Positions 53,102 through 62,833 are shown, counted from the first letter of the stretch. The stretch: DNA of 64,000 bases from Nitrosococcus watsonii C-113 (GCF_000143085.1 NC_014315.1:1-64000); one strand, 5' to 3'. The notes: a model not told the origin generated them from the letters alone. Made by a program: numbers and translations.

Positions 53102-56002
53102 GTGGAAATACTACCCTGGCAATACAGCACCGTTCATAACAGCGCCTGTAAGGTCATCGAAGAACAGACCTTATGGGGGCAAACGGTGTGCCGTGTCTGG
53201 TTGCCGAACCAGGACGCGGTGGTGCGCGTGCCCCGCTCCGCTTTGCGGCCGCTGAGTGCCGACCTGCAGCCGGATATCGAGACCGGACGTATTGCCTATG
53301 TGGCCGCTGCAGCCAAGGTGGCGGAGGTGCTCGAAGGCTCCACCAGCGCCACTGACGGTCATGTATTGCTGGCTCCCATGGAGTCCAATGTTATCCCGCT
53401 GCCGCACCAGATCCACGCCTTGTCCCGGGCTATCTCCGGCGACCGTGTGCGCTACCTGTTGGCCGACGAGGTGGGCCTCGGCAAGACCATCGAGGCCGGT
53501 CTAGTCATGCGCGAGCTCAAGCTGCGCGGACTGGTTCGGCGAATCCTGGTCGTCTCTCCCAAAGGCATCGCTACCCAGTGGGTGGCGGAAATGCAGACCC
53601 ATTTCAACGAACAGTTCCAGCTCGTACTGGGCGACGACATCGGCACCTTGCAGCGTCTGGCTACAGGCACGGACCAGCGGAACTCAGCCTGGTCGATGTT
53701 CGATCAGGTCATCGTTTCCCTGGATTCGGTCAAGCCCATGGACAAGCGGCGCGGTTGGACCGCCGAGCGCGTTGCCGACTACAACCGCAGCCGGTTCGAA
53801 GATCTGATTACCGCCGGTTGGGATCTGGTGGTGGTGGACGAAGCGCACCGCCTGGGCGGCAGCACAGATCAGGTCGCCCGCTACAAGCTCGGCAAGGGGC
53901 TGGCGGAGGCCGCGCCCTATGTGCTGCTCCTTTCGGCGACTCCCCACCAGGGGAAGACCGATGCCTTCCATCGCCTGATGAACCTGCTGGATGACGAGGC
54001 CTTTCCGGATATGGACAGCGTCTCCCGTGAGCGGGTGGCCCCGTATGTCATCCGCACCGAGAAGCGCAAGGCCATCGATGCCGACGGCAAGCCGCTCTTC
54101 AAACCCCGGCGCACGCAGATGGCCCCGGTGGCCTGGGAGAGCCGCCATCACCTGCAGCAGCTCCTTTATGAGGCAGTGACCGACTATGTGCGCGAGGGCT
54201 ACAACCAGGCCCTGCGCGAGAAGAAGCGCCACATCGGCTTTTTGATGATCCTGATGCAGCGTCTGGTGGTCTCCAGCGCCCGGGCGATCCGCACCACGCT
54301 GGAACGGAGGCTCGCGGTGCTCAAGGAAGGCGAACAGCAAGCCAGCCTGCGCCTGGCGGAGTTGGAAAACGGCGCGGAGGGATCGGAAAGCCCAGACGAT
54401 GAAATGGCCGAGCTCTACGACATGGACGGCCAGGAGCTGCTCGATGAGCTGCTGAAATCTCATGTGTCGGCTCTGCAGAGCGAAGGCAGCCATGTGGAGA
54501 CCCTGCTCGATGCGGCGGTTCGCTGTGAACAAGCGGGACCGGACGCCAAGGCCGAGGCGTTGATTGAGTGGATCTACGAGCTGCAGGCCGAGGAAAACGA
54601 GCCGGACCTGAAGGTGTTGATCTTCACCGAGTTCGTACCGACTCAGCAGATGCTGAAGGAGTTTCTGGAAGCCCGGGGCATCTCGGTCGTTACCCTGAAC
54701 GGCTCCATGGATATGGAGGAACGCAAGCAGGCCCAGGACGCCTTCCGCAAATCGCACCGCGTGCTGGTTTCCACCGATGCGGGTGGTGAGGGCCTGAACC
54801 TGCAGTTCGCCCATGTCATCATCAACTACGACATCCCCTGGAACCCGATGCGGCTGGAACAGCGAATCGGCCGCGTGGATCGTATCGGGCAGCCCAAGAT
54901 GGTGCGGGCGATCAGTTTCGTCTTTGAAGATTCGGTCGAGTTTCGCGTTCGCGAAGTGTTGGAACAGAAGCTCTCGGTAATCTTTGAAGAGTTCGGCATC
55001 GATAAGACCGGTGACGTGCTTGACTCAGCTCAGGCCGGCGAGTTGTTCGAGGATGTGTTCGCGCAGGCGTTCGCCAACCCTGATGGTATCGATGCCTCTG
55101 TCGATCATACGATGGCTCGGCTTCGGGATGAGATTCAGCAGGTGCGGGAGTCCTCCGCCATCTATGGCATTTCCGAAGAGCCGGATGTGCAAACTGCTGA
55201 GCGTCTGCGTTCCCATCCGCTGCCCCACTGGGTGGAACGGATGACGGTGGGCTATCTCAATTCCCACGGCGGTGCGGCCAGCCGCAAGCGCTCCTGGTGG
55301 GATCTGAATTGGCCGGACGGTCAGGAATACCGCAAGGCCGTGTTCAACGCCCGGGAAGCGGAGCACCTGACCGACGCAACTCTACTCAATCTTGAGAACG
55401 GCCGCGTCCGTGGGCTGGCCCTAAACCTGCCGCAGCTCGCGGCTAGCCAACCTTTGCCTTGCGTAAGCGTGAGTGGGCTGCCAGCCAGCATCTCTGGGCT
55501 CTGGGGGCTCTTTGAGATCCGTCTTCAGGCAGGAATGCACCAGAAGACACAACTCCTGCGCATCCCCAGGGTGCGACGCGGCTATGTCAGTGTGTTTCTG
55601 AGCGAGGAAGGCAAACTGTTTCTGCCCACGGCTCGGCATATCTGGGATGCGCTGCATACCGCTGAAGCCCAGGTGCAGGCAACCCTTGGCCAGGATGAAT
55701 CCATTACCGCCCATGAGAGCCTGCAGATTGCTGCCGAACAGGCCGGACAGGAGCTGTTCGACGCCCTGCAGCAGGCACACCTCGCCTCTGTGGCTCGCGA
55801 GGAGGAACGCGGAGTCGTCTCCTTTGCCTCGCGCCGCAAGGCCATCGAACGGGTTGGATTGCCGGAGGTGCGGCAATTCAGGCTGTCCCGTTGCAATGCG
55901 GACGAATCCGAGTGGCGGCATGAACTGCAATCGGCAAGGCAGATCGTGCCGGAAATCCGGTCGCTGCTGATGCTGCGGATCATCAAGGGAGGTGCTCAAT
56001 GA
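53102..56002 (+). CDS. brxHII: BREX type 3 SNF2-family helicase BrxHII
   Basis: This 966-residue superfamily 2 DNA helicase/translocase has ADEVGLGKTIEAGLV (motif I), VVVDEAHRLGG (motif II, DEAH), LLLSATPHQGK (motif III) and the C-terminal lobe motifs VLVSTDAGGEGLNLQFAH and RIGRVDRIGQ. It starts at GTG 53102 and overlaps pglZ by four bases (ATGA). Type 3 BREX operons carry this helicase between pglX and pglZ. Here the PIN cassette has been inserted before it. The gene is GC-rich like brxC. Confidence 0.9.
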   Translation: MEILPWQYSTVHNSACKVIEEQTLWGQTVCRVWLPNQDAVVRVPRSALRPLSADLQPDIETGRIAYVAAAAKVAEVLEGSTSATDGHVLLAPMESNVIPLPHQIHALSRAISGDRVRYLLADEVGLGKTIEAGLVMRELKLRGLVRRILVVSPKGIATQWVAEMQTHFNEQFQLVLGDDIGTLQRLATGTDQRNSAWSMFDQVIVSLDSVKPMDKRRGWTAERVADYNRSRFEDLITAGWDLVVVDEAHRLGGSTDQVARYKLGKGLAEAAPYVLLLSATPHQGKTDAFHRLMNLLDDEAFPDMDSVSRERVAPYVIRTEKRKAIDADGKPLFKPRRTQMAPVAWESRHHLQQLLYEAVTDYVREGYNQALREKKRHIGFLMILMQRLVVSSARAIRTTLERRLAVLKEGEQQASLRLAELENGAEGSESPDDEMAELYDMDGQELLDELLKSHVSALQSEGSHVETLLDAAVRCEQAGPDAKAEALIEWIYELQAEENEPDLKVLIFTEFVPTQQMLKEFLEARGISVVTLNGSMDMEERKQAQDAFRKSHRVLVSTDAGGEGLNLQFAHVIINYDIPWNPMRLEQRIGRVDRIGQPKMVRAISFVFEDSVEFRVREVLEQKLSVIFEEFGIDKTGDVLDSAQAGELFEDVFAQAFANPDGIDASVDHTMARLRDEIQQVRESSAIYGISEEPDVQTAERLRSHPLPHWVERMTVGYLNSHGGAASRKRSWWDLNWPDGQEYRKAVFNAREAEHLTDATLLNLENGRVRGLALNLPQLAASQPLPCVSVSGLPASISGLWGLFEIRLQAGMHQKTQLLRIPRVRRGYVSVFLSEEGKLFLPTARHIWDALHTAEAQVQATLGQDESITAHESLQIAAEQAGQELFDALQQAHLASVAREEERGVVSFASRRKAIERVGLPEVRQFRLSRCNADESEWRHELQSARQIVPEIRSLLMLRIIKGGAQ

Positions 56003-57993
56003 GTAGTTGGCGAGACGCCATCTTGAACGACTTTGTACCCAACGTCAGCAAGCTGACCCTGGTCGCGGACCCGGATTGCCTGTTGACCGAGGAAAAGCTG
56101 GCCTTGGAACTTCGCGGGCGCGGATTCGATTTGATCGAGTTCAGTGACCCGGTCGAATTTAGATACGCCTATGAGTCCAAGTACCGTTCGATCTGGGACC
56201 GGGGTGAGCACACCGATCTGGTGGTGGCCCTTCGCTTGCAGAATGCGGAGCTGGAGTCACTGCCATACGACCTGCTCCAGGCGGGCCGGAAGCTGTCGTT
56301 CAACCTGGGGAATCTCTTCCCCGATCTGAGCTACCCGGTCATTGAGAAGCTCGACCGGAGTTTGTTGGATTCGCTTTTTAAAGCCCAGCGCAAATCGCCG
56401 CCGGATCGAATGGGTGACAATGCCACTAAGGACTTCATCCTGCGACATGTGTTTGGTATTGCGCCTGAATTGATGGTGAGTGAGGTGGAACTCTTAAGAT
56501 CGCTGCTCCGCTTGCATTACGGCAAAGTCCAGCTTCCTCGTATCTTATCTGATCGGCTTGTGCAGGTGCTTAAGGGGCAGGGTGCTTTCCTTACTTGGCC
56601 GCTAGATGAGATCATGCCGGACGAAGAAGCTTTTTTTGCCTTTCTCCAGGAACGCTGGCCAGTGTTTTTGAGCAAGCTTGATGCGGGCAATGAAGTGCGA
56701 GAAAGATCGCTTAAGGAAATCCTCAACTATCCGGGGCCTAGCGTGCTTCCTTTTGATCATCAGGACATCAGAGTCTATATGGGCAATCTGTTTATTGAAG
56801 GGAAACTTACGCCAATTCAGAAGCCAGAGGTTGCTATTGATGCCGGGTCCTGGATTCGTTGTGGTGTTATCGAAGCCAGCGCCGGTGATGACGAAATGCG
56901 CATTTCCCGTCTTTTCGGGCTGGTGGAGAAGGGCCTGCCTACATCGGAATCCCGGTATTCAGATTGGATCACCTTTGCGCTGAAATGGGCCGAGTTATCT
57001 GCCTTGGTTCATTGTGGCTCCAACAGAGAGGATAAAGCTCGGCTTCTGCAAACCGGCAATGCGCTGAATGCCACCTTTGCCCGGTGGCTGAGTATCCACT
57101 ATGCCAGCCTTATTAATCTGCCTCCGAACAACCCGGCGATGGTGCACCATGTGCCACGGCGTTTAGCCCGGGATCTGGAAAATGCCAAGAATAGCCGCGT
57201 TGCTTTGCTGGTGGTTGATGGGTTAGCGCTGGATCAATGGGCCACCATTCGCCCGATCCTCCAAGAGCGGGACCGCAGCCTTATTATGCGCGAGTCGGCG
57301 GCCTTCGCCTGGATTCCCACGCTGACTTCCGTGTCCCGGCAAGCGATTTTTTCCGGCAAGCCACCGCTCTATTTTCCGTCATCCATTAAGTCGACCCATA
57401 ATGAAGAAAAGCTCTGGAAGCAGTTCTGGGAAGGGGTTGGGTTTTCTCGTCTGGATATTGCCTACCAGCGCGGCCTTGGCGACGGTGATGCTGCGGGCGT
57501 CCTCGACTCGGCAATCCACCCTGGGAAGACCAAGGTGGTGGGGCTGGTCGTGGACAAGGTCGACAAGATCATGCACGGCATGCAGCTTGGCTCGGCCGGG
57601 ATGCACAACCAGATCAAGCAGTGGTGCCGGGGTGGTTTCCTCGGATCACTCATCGGCTACTTACTTGATCACGGCTATGAAGTTTGGATGACATCCGACC
57701 ACGGTAATATCGAGTGCCAGGGCAAGGGTCGTCCCTCTGAAGGAGTCACCGCTGAAACCCGCGGTGAACGGGTTCGGGTTTATCCCACTGCGGAATTGCG
57801 GGCTCAAGTGGCCAGCAAATTTTCTTTTGCCCATGAATGGTTGCCAGTAGGGCTACCATCAGATTATTTCCCGCTTGTTGCCGGTGGCAGCAACGCATTT
57901 GCCACCCCTAACGAAGCCATTGTCGGCCATGGTGGAATTGCCCTTGAGGAAGTTATCGTGCCCTTGGTTAAATTTGAGAGGAAAACACGGTGA
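55999..57993 (+). CDS. pglZ: BREX type 3 phosphatase-fold protein PglZ
   Basis: The 664-residue protein has the alkaline-phosphatase-like fold of PglZ. VALLVVDGLALDQWA holds the first metal-binding Asp and a target Ser/Thr region follows in WIPTLTSVSRQAIFSG. VWMTSDHGNIECQGKG and VGHGGIALEEVIVPLV supply further ligands. PglZ is a core BREX protein needed for defence. It overlaps brxHII by four bases and brxA by one, so the end of the operon is tightly coupled. Confidence 0.9.
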   Translation: MSSWRDAILNDFVPNVSKLTLVADPDCLLTEEKLALELRGRGFDLIEFSDPVEFRYAYESKYRSIWDRGEHTDLVVALRLQNAELESLPYDLLQAGRKLSFNLGNLFPDLSYPVIEKLDRSLLDSLFKAQRKSPPDRMGDNATKDFILRHVFGIAPELMVSEVELLRSLLRLHYGKVQLPRILSDRLVQVLKGQGAFLTWPLDEIMPDEEAFFAFLQERWPVFLSKLDAGNEVRERSLKEILNYPGPSVLPFDHQDIRVYMGNLFIEGKLTPIQKPEVAIDAGSWIRCGVIEASAGDDEMRISRLFGLVEKGLPTSESRYSDWITFALKWAELSALVHCGSNREDKARLLQTGNALNATFARWLSIHYASLINLPPNNPAMVHHVPRRLARDLENAKNSRVALLVVDGLALDQWATIRPILQERDRSLIMRESAAFAWIPTLTSVSRQAIFSGKPPLYFPSSIKSTHNEEKLWKQFWEGVGFSRLDIAYQRGLGDGDAAGVLDSAIHPGKTKVVGLVVDKVDKIMHGMQLGSAGMHNQIKQWCRGGFLGSLIGYLLDHGYEVWMTSDHGNIECQGKGRPSEGVTAETRGERVRVYPTAELRAQVASKFSFAHEWLPVGLPSDYFPLVAGGSNAFATPNEAIVGHGGIALEEVIVPLVKFERKTR

Positions 57994-58760
57994 TGGGAAA
58001 ACGGCACGAGGTCATTGGTATCAAACAGGCCATTCGCTATGAATGGATGCAAAAAGCCGCTCACCTCCTTCTTGCCGGGCTGGATGCTAAGACTATTCGA
58101 CAGGAACTCCATGACTACTTGAGTGATCGCATGGGCAGCGGTGTGCGTGCAGAACGCAGTACAGAAGCGAGGTCATTCGCTGTCACGATTTTAATGAACA
58201 TATGGGTTACCCCCGACCCGGTATTGGACACATTGAGAAATGATGCTCTGCTCTATCTGGCACAGGGCCGAAGCGCTGAACTTGCGGTCCACTGGTCGAT
58301 GATCAGCGCGGCGTACCCCTTTTGGTTCAATGTGGCGCGCCAAACAGGACGTTTGCTAGCGCTCCAAAATCAGGTCACGATGAAACAGGTCTCTAGGCGT
58401 TTGATTGAGGTCTACGGTGAGCGCCAAACCGTGAGCCGCAATGCTCAGTTTGTCGTTCGCTCTTTCGCTTTCTGGGGCGTTCTCAAAGATATTGCACAGC
58501 AAGGTTGCTATCAAAAAATAGTATCAACGCCTATTTCCGATCTTAACTTAGTATCTTTAATGCTCGAGGCAGCCCTACATGCCATCCCCAAGGGCAAGGG
58601 AACTTTAGACCTGTTATTAAATAACCCGGCATTCTTTCCATTCCAGCTCCCGCTGATGACAGGCGACTTTATCGGACAGCGTAGGGAGCATATTGAGATA
58701 ATCCGCTATGGGTTGGATGATGAGCTGTTGATGCTGAAGAAAAAACAAGGAGAGCGCTAA
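57993..58760 (+). CDS. brxA: BREX protein BrxA (DUF1819)
   Basis: BrxA is a small DNA-binding core BREX protein of the DUF1819 family. The 255-residue product contains EARSFAVTILMNIWV, LAVHWSMISAAYPFWFNVARQ and VSRNAQFVVRSFAFWG, which match the family's helical pattern. The start ATG at 57993 overlaps the last base of pglZ (TGATG); a GTG at 57990 is also in frame. It closes the operon in the standard type 3 order. Confidence 0.88.
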   Translation: MGKRHEVIGIKQAIRYEWMQKAAHLLLAGLDAKTIRQELHDYLSDRMGSGVRAERSTEARSFAVTILMNIWVTPDPVLDTLRNDALLYLAQGRSAELAVHWSMISAAYPFWFNVARQTGRLLALQNQVTMKQVSRRLIEVYGERQTVSRNAQFVVRSFAFWGVLKDIAQQGCYQKIVSTPISDLNLVSLMLEAALHAIPKGKGTLDLLLNNPAFFPFQLPLMTGDFIGQRREHIEIIRYGLDDELLMLKKKQGER

Positions 58761-58761
58761 A

Positions 58762-58899
58762 AACTGGGCGGTTATCAGGCAAGGCAGCTTATTGTGGGCT
58801 GTTGCACTTATCAATCGGCATAAGCAGATATTGGGTGTGGATCGTTTGGAAAGAGCGTCTTCTGAGTACTATGGAGCCTTGGAAGCTATAGGGATGTAG
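58762..58899 (+). other. Orphan C-terminal ORF fragment after brxA
   Basis: A 45-codon open stretch without its own start encodes SLLWAVALINRHKQILGVD and RASSEYYGALEAIGM before a TAG. The peptide has natural amino-acid composition and looks like the C-terminal end of a larger protein, but the family was not recognised. It might be left over from the plasmid sequence that carried trfA. The following 58900-59050 contains an AT-rich stretch and no gene. Confidence 0.3.
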
Positions 58900-59054
58900 C
58901 CTCCAGAGTGGACTGAAAGCGGGTGGCAAGGGGCAGGCGCGGGCCGTTACCGGTAAGGGGTTATAGAGGTTAAAGAAGGTTAGCGGTACAAAGCAATAAG
59001 GAAAAATTAAAGCAAAGACAAAGGGTTAATTAGGGAAATAACCTCAGAAGGGTT

Positions 59055-59153
59055 GTTCAAAGGTCAACCATTGGTCGTCCACAAGTCAAGTTTCAGTAGC
59101 TCAACAGTCAAGCCAGGTAGCCCAAAGGTCAACGCTTGGTAGCTCAAAGGTCA
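59055..59153 (-). repeat. Iteron array, probable TrfA-type replication origin
   Basis: Five copies of a 12-bp core like GCTCAAAGGTCA start at 59055, 59077, 59099, 59120 and 59142, so the period is 21-22 bp (two helical turns). On the minus strand the copies read TGACCTTTGAGC, TGACCTTTGGGC, TGACTGTTGAGC, TGACTTGTGGAC and TGACCTTTGAAC. RK2 oriV iterons have the consensus TGACA(C/G)TTGAGGGGC with similar spacing. The last copy overlaps the trfA stop codon, and an AT-rich stretch lies at about 58990-59045. Confidence 0.75.
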
Positions 59154-60278
59154 TGTTTTCTTCTCTGCTCTCACCACATAGACAAGATTGCCTTCTATTC
59201 GCCAGTCGCTCAGAAAGCCCACTGCCTGGAGTTCGTTAAGGGCCCCTTTAAGATTAGCATAGACAAGATTGCCTTCTATTCGCCAGTCGCTCAGAAAGCC
59301 CACTGCCTGGAGTTCGTTAAGGGCCCCTTTAAGATTAGCTTTGAAAGTTTTCAAGAGACCGTCAGCGCTGCCAGACCCTTTCCATAGGTCTCCACCTTCA
59401 TCGGATAGGGTCGAGCATGGCCTAGAATAAAGGCCATGCAGCCACTTGGCTATGGGGCCAAGCTGGTGTCTCATCTCCCATTCAAGCCGAGTGTAGTGGA
59501 CATCCCCAAACAAGACCACCATCTCCGATGAAATCCAAACTTTCCAAGGCCCTCCGCCGTGAGCCCGCCCGAATTTTTGGATAAGAGGTAGAGTCACGCT
59601 TTTCCCTAGCCGGTGACTACTGACGGTCAAGGCTGTGGCGACCATGCGCTCTAGACTGATTTGAAGCCGCTGGTAGCTTTGCCCTTTGATGGCCCAACCC
59701 ACTCCTTTAAGTAGGGCGTAGGGTTTGAACTCCACACACTTACCGAGTGGTCGCGCCTTAGCTTCATGCATGATTTGGAGCCATACATCTTCATCATCCT
59801 GGCGCAGCTCTTGCCCGCGGTAACTGATACGGCCATCTCCCACGACCACAATCGGCACGCCTTCCAAGTAAGCTCTGGCCTGTTTCTTGTTCTTTACCGA
59901 AAAGAGCGCCGAGCGAACCATCTCATTAGGGACACCGCGTTGTTGCCCTTTGTCCCAACAAGGGAGCAAGGGGATGATTTTAGCCGTTTCTGCTTCTCTC
60001 TTGGCTTTGGCTTCACGACGAGTTTTGGCTTCTTGTGCCATCCGAGCGATTTTGTTCGTGATATGCTCCACAGCTTTCTCCAGGCTGCTATTGCCGGTGG
60101 TTTTCCTAAGCGTACAGGGAAGACCGGCTTGAGGAAAGATGAGCAGGGGGTATATAACTCCATCGCGCCGCTTCGCCCCAACTTTCCTCGCCTTGTTAGA
60201 GGGTGGTATAAGGAGAGACATGATAGTCAATAAGGCGCCTTGTCCATAGGCCTGGTAAATGCGGCAGGCCAGATCCAA
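59151..60278 (-). CDS. trfA: TrfA-family plasmid replication initiator
   Basis: TrfA binds iterons and starts replication of IncP/RK2-type plasmids. The product (up to 375 residues) carries the family core VPNEMVRSALFSVKNKKQAR, then VVGDGRISYRGQELRQDDED and GQSYQRLQISLERM. WEMRHQLGPIAKWLHGLYS and the C-terminal ALNELQAVGFLSDWRIEGN end the protein. The last segment is present twice because of an 81-bp tandem duplication. The longest frame starts at 60278; an internal ATG at 60221 is an alternative. It lies immediately upstream of the iteron array, in the layout of a minimal replicon. Confidence 0.88.
   Translation of the reverse strand: MDLACRIYQAYGQGALLTIMSLLIPPSNKARKVGAKRRDGVIYPLLIFPQAGLPCTLRKTTGNSSLEKAVEHITNKIARMAQEAKTRREAKAKREAETAKIIPLLPCWDKGQQRGVPNEMVRSALFSVKNKKQARAYLEGVPIVVVGDGRISYRGQELRQDDEDVWLQIMHEAKARPLGKCVEFKPYALLKGVGWAIKGQSYQRLQISLERMVATALTVSSHRLGKSVTLPLIQKFGRAHGGGPWKVWISSEMVVLFGDVHYTRLEWEMRHQLGPIAKWLHGLYSRPCSTLSDEGGDLWKGSGSADGLLKTFKANLKGALNELQAVGFLSDWRIEGNLVYANLKGALNELQAVGFLSDWRIEGNLVYVVRAEKKT
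59178..59339 (-). repeat. 81-bp tandem duplication in the trfA 3' end
   Basis: Two adjacent, apparently identical 81-bp units (59178-59258 and 59259-59339) encode the 27-residue segment that starts NLKGALNELQAVGF. The unit is a multiple of three, so the frame is kept. It repeats most of the last winged-helix element and may alter DNA binding or dimer contacts. Confidence 0.9.
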
Positions 60279-60349
60279 GGCCGCTAGGTTTTGTCGTCAT
60301 GAGATATTGGCCTAAATAGCGATGCAGCGAATTTGGATGGCGGCGAGGA

Positions 60350-60912
60350 ATGAGCGATGCCGCGCCATCGCTTGAGGTGCAAGAAAGCGTTGCTGCTATC
60401 TATCGAGAAAAGGCTTCGGGAGCTAGAGCCGATCGTCCAGAGCTGCAGCGCATGATTTCTGATTTGCAGCCTGGTGAGCTCGTAGTTTCTGAAAGAATCG
60501 ACCGTATTAGCCGCCACTGCCCCAGGCCCAAGCCCTTATAGATACTATCCATGCAAAAAGCGCTAAGCTATCAATTCCTGGTGTTTTCGACTTTTCTGAT
60601 CTGGTAGAGGAGTCGGAAGGAATAACAAAGATAGTTCTTAAGTCAGTGCAAGAAATGCTGCTGAAATTAGCTTTACAGATGGCTAGAGATGACTATGAGG
60701 AGCATCGCAGGTGGCAACAGGAGAGTTTGAGCTAGCAAAAGAAAAAGGGCTCTTTACGGGAAGGCGTCCGGACAAGATGCTACATGAACGTATCAAGACT
60801 CTGCGCTTAGCGAATTTTTCCATTGCGGAGACGGCCCGTATTGCCGGCTGCAGTGAAGCTTCGGTTAAGCGTGTTTGGTCAAAGCGTAATAATAAGAAAA
60901 GCACTAATAATC
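60350..60912 (+). pseudogene. Serine recombinase/resolvase, frameshifted
   Basis: Three frames together encode a small serine resolvase. The first has YREKASGARADRPELQRM and LVVSERIDRISR. After a shift near 60515 comes LPQAQALIDTIHAKSAK and LQMARDDYEEHRRWQQ. After another shift near 60715 comes ELAKEKGLFTGRRPDKML and a C-terminal helix-turn-helix (FSIAETARIAGCSEASVKRV). The N-terminal residues with the catalytic Ser are missing. It may have served plasmid multimer resolution next to trfA. Confidence 0.75.
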
Positions 60913-60981
60913 CTGCCCGATCGACACGCAACCCGCCACTTCTTCAACGGCTTACGAAGCCCTGCTTGTTTGCTGCTTTTA

Positions 60982-62833
60982 TCAGGCCGAGGCGAGCTCT
61001 GTTAGCCGCTGGGTGTACCAGTTTGTCTTGCAGCTGATTACCAGCAGCCGGCGGCGAGCTCGGGTCATGCCGACATAGAGCAGTCGCGCTTCCTGAGCCT
61101 GCTGTTCCTCGTCGTTGCTCAATGCCCCGAGACCACACAGCAGCACGGTATCGAACTCCAGCCCCTTGCTGCTCTGTCGACTGAGCAGCACCACTTCATC
61201 GGCCTGCGGGTCGTAGCTGTGCTTGTCGGCAGACTGTTGCAGGCAGCGGCTTGGGATGCCGGCTTCGCGCAGGGCGTCATAGAAGAGACGCCCCTGCGAG
61301 TTGCCGGTATAGACCACCGCGATACTGTTCAAGTCGCTACCCTGGCCACGCCACGTCTGGATGCAGCGCACCAGATAGCGTGCTTCATCGCGGGGGCTGT
61401 TGAGGCGACGAAACGCCGGCCTGGGCCCGCTCACCCCAGCCACCTCGGGGGCGATTAAAGGAATATGGTCATCATCGGCATCGTGAGCTTTCAGAAAGTC
61501 CTGGGCGAAATCATAGGCGAACGTCAGGATTTCCCGGGTGTTTCGATAGTTCAGCTTGAGAATAGTGGTGCGCCCGCGGGCTTGGACGCCAGCCGAGGAA
61601 AGCGGGAATTTCAGCGAGCTCTTCTGATAAATGGATTGGGCATCGTCATAAAGCAGCAGCAGCGAGTTGGTATCGGGATCGACCATCTGTACCACTAGCT
61701 TGAGCCAGGCCTGCTCGAAGTCGTGGCCTTCGTCGATCATCACTGCGCCGTATTGTGCCCGGGGAATGCGTGACTGATCGACTGCCCGAATGACGCTTTC
61801 CACCTGACACTCCCAGATAGGGCCTTTTCCCGGTGCCAGGTCGGCCTGATAGGTCTTTAACTGCAGGCTGCACCACTCATGGAAATGGTGCACCTTAACC
61901 TTCTCGCTGATTCCCTTTTCGGCGATGAAGCAGCGCAGGCGCGCTGCCAGGGTGATGTTGAAGCACAGTACCAGGATCGGCTTGCTGATGGCCTGAGCCC
62001 AAATGCAGGCAGCGGTAGCCGAGTATTAGGGTCTTGCCAGAGCCGGCAACGCCATGAATGACCCGGTGGCCGTTGCCCATGCTTCTGGCCAGCTGCTCCT
62101 GATGCAGATCCATGACGCGAACGATATCGGGGACGAGGTTGCTCGCGGGCTTATCCTCCGCGGCTTCATCGTTACCGAAGAGATCCATTGTGGGGGCATC
62201 GATGCGCACTTCCGGGAAGAGCTGCCAGCGGATCCGGTCGAGTTGCGGGACGCTGAGCTGCTCGCCGAACCGGTAGTCGAACATGTCCCAGAGCCGCTGC
62301 TGGAATGCCTCCGGATCGGCGGTGGTGAGCATTTCGTCCTTGCAGATCACGCGATGCGCCGGCAGCAGGATTTCTTGCTCTGCCTCGGGAATAGCTTGGT
62401 TCCACTGCCGACGCGTGATATTGGGAAAGACCACACCGTGCCCATAGGGAAAGCATAGCTTGCTGCGGTAGCGCTTATCGCTCTGAGTCAGCTGAGGGTC
62501 GCGCTTCAGCTGGTCGATGGCAGCAAAGGCGCATTGGCGAGCTTGAGCCAACGGGTTGCTGACCGTCTTGTGCCCCTTCTGGGTATCGATCACGACGCTG
62601 TCAGGGGTGATCGAGCGGATGGTCTCGATCTTCCAGTCCTTGACCTCGAGAAACAGCAGGCCACGGGCGGGATGCAGAATGATGAAGTCGGGATAGCGGT
62701 GCCGGCGTCCCAATGGGATGTCGTACCAGACGAGATAGTCTTCTTCCAGCAGGCTGTCAAGCCGGCGACCGAAACGGCGCTCGCCGCGAGTCATCCGGGG
62801 GATTGTGGTGAGCGCTGGAATGAACGTGGCCAT
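60982..62833 (-). pseudogene. NERD-UvrD family DNA helicase, single frameshift
   Basis: An N-terminal NERD nuclease-like domain (LLFLEVKDWKIETI) is followed by a UvrD-type helicase: Walker A VAGSGKTLILGYR, DEGH in MIDEGHDFEQAWLKL, LLLYDDAQSIYQ, LKLNYRNTREIL, SSKGLEFDTVLLCGL and LLYVGMTRARRRL. The two halves are in different frames. One surplus G in a GGG run (61998-62000) explains this; removing it restores HLAQAISKPILVLCFNI. Apart from this the gene looks intact (about 617 codons from an ATG at 62833), so a sequencing error or recent mutation is possible. Confidence 0.85.

Noticed and set aside
53684-54814. 376-codon open frame antisense to the brxHII helicase
   Set aside because: Same cause: a GC-rich coding strand keeps the antisense frame open. 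The plus strand has all the SNF2 motifs.
60284-60517. Minus-strand ORF upstream of trfA
   Set aside because: It overlaps the resolvase remnant, whose family similarity is clear on the plus strand, and has no motif of its own.
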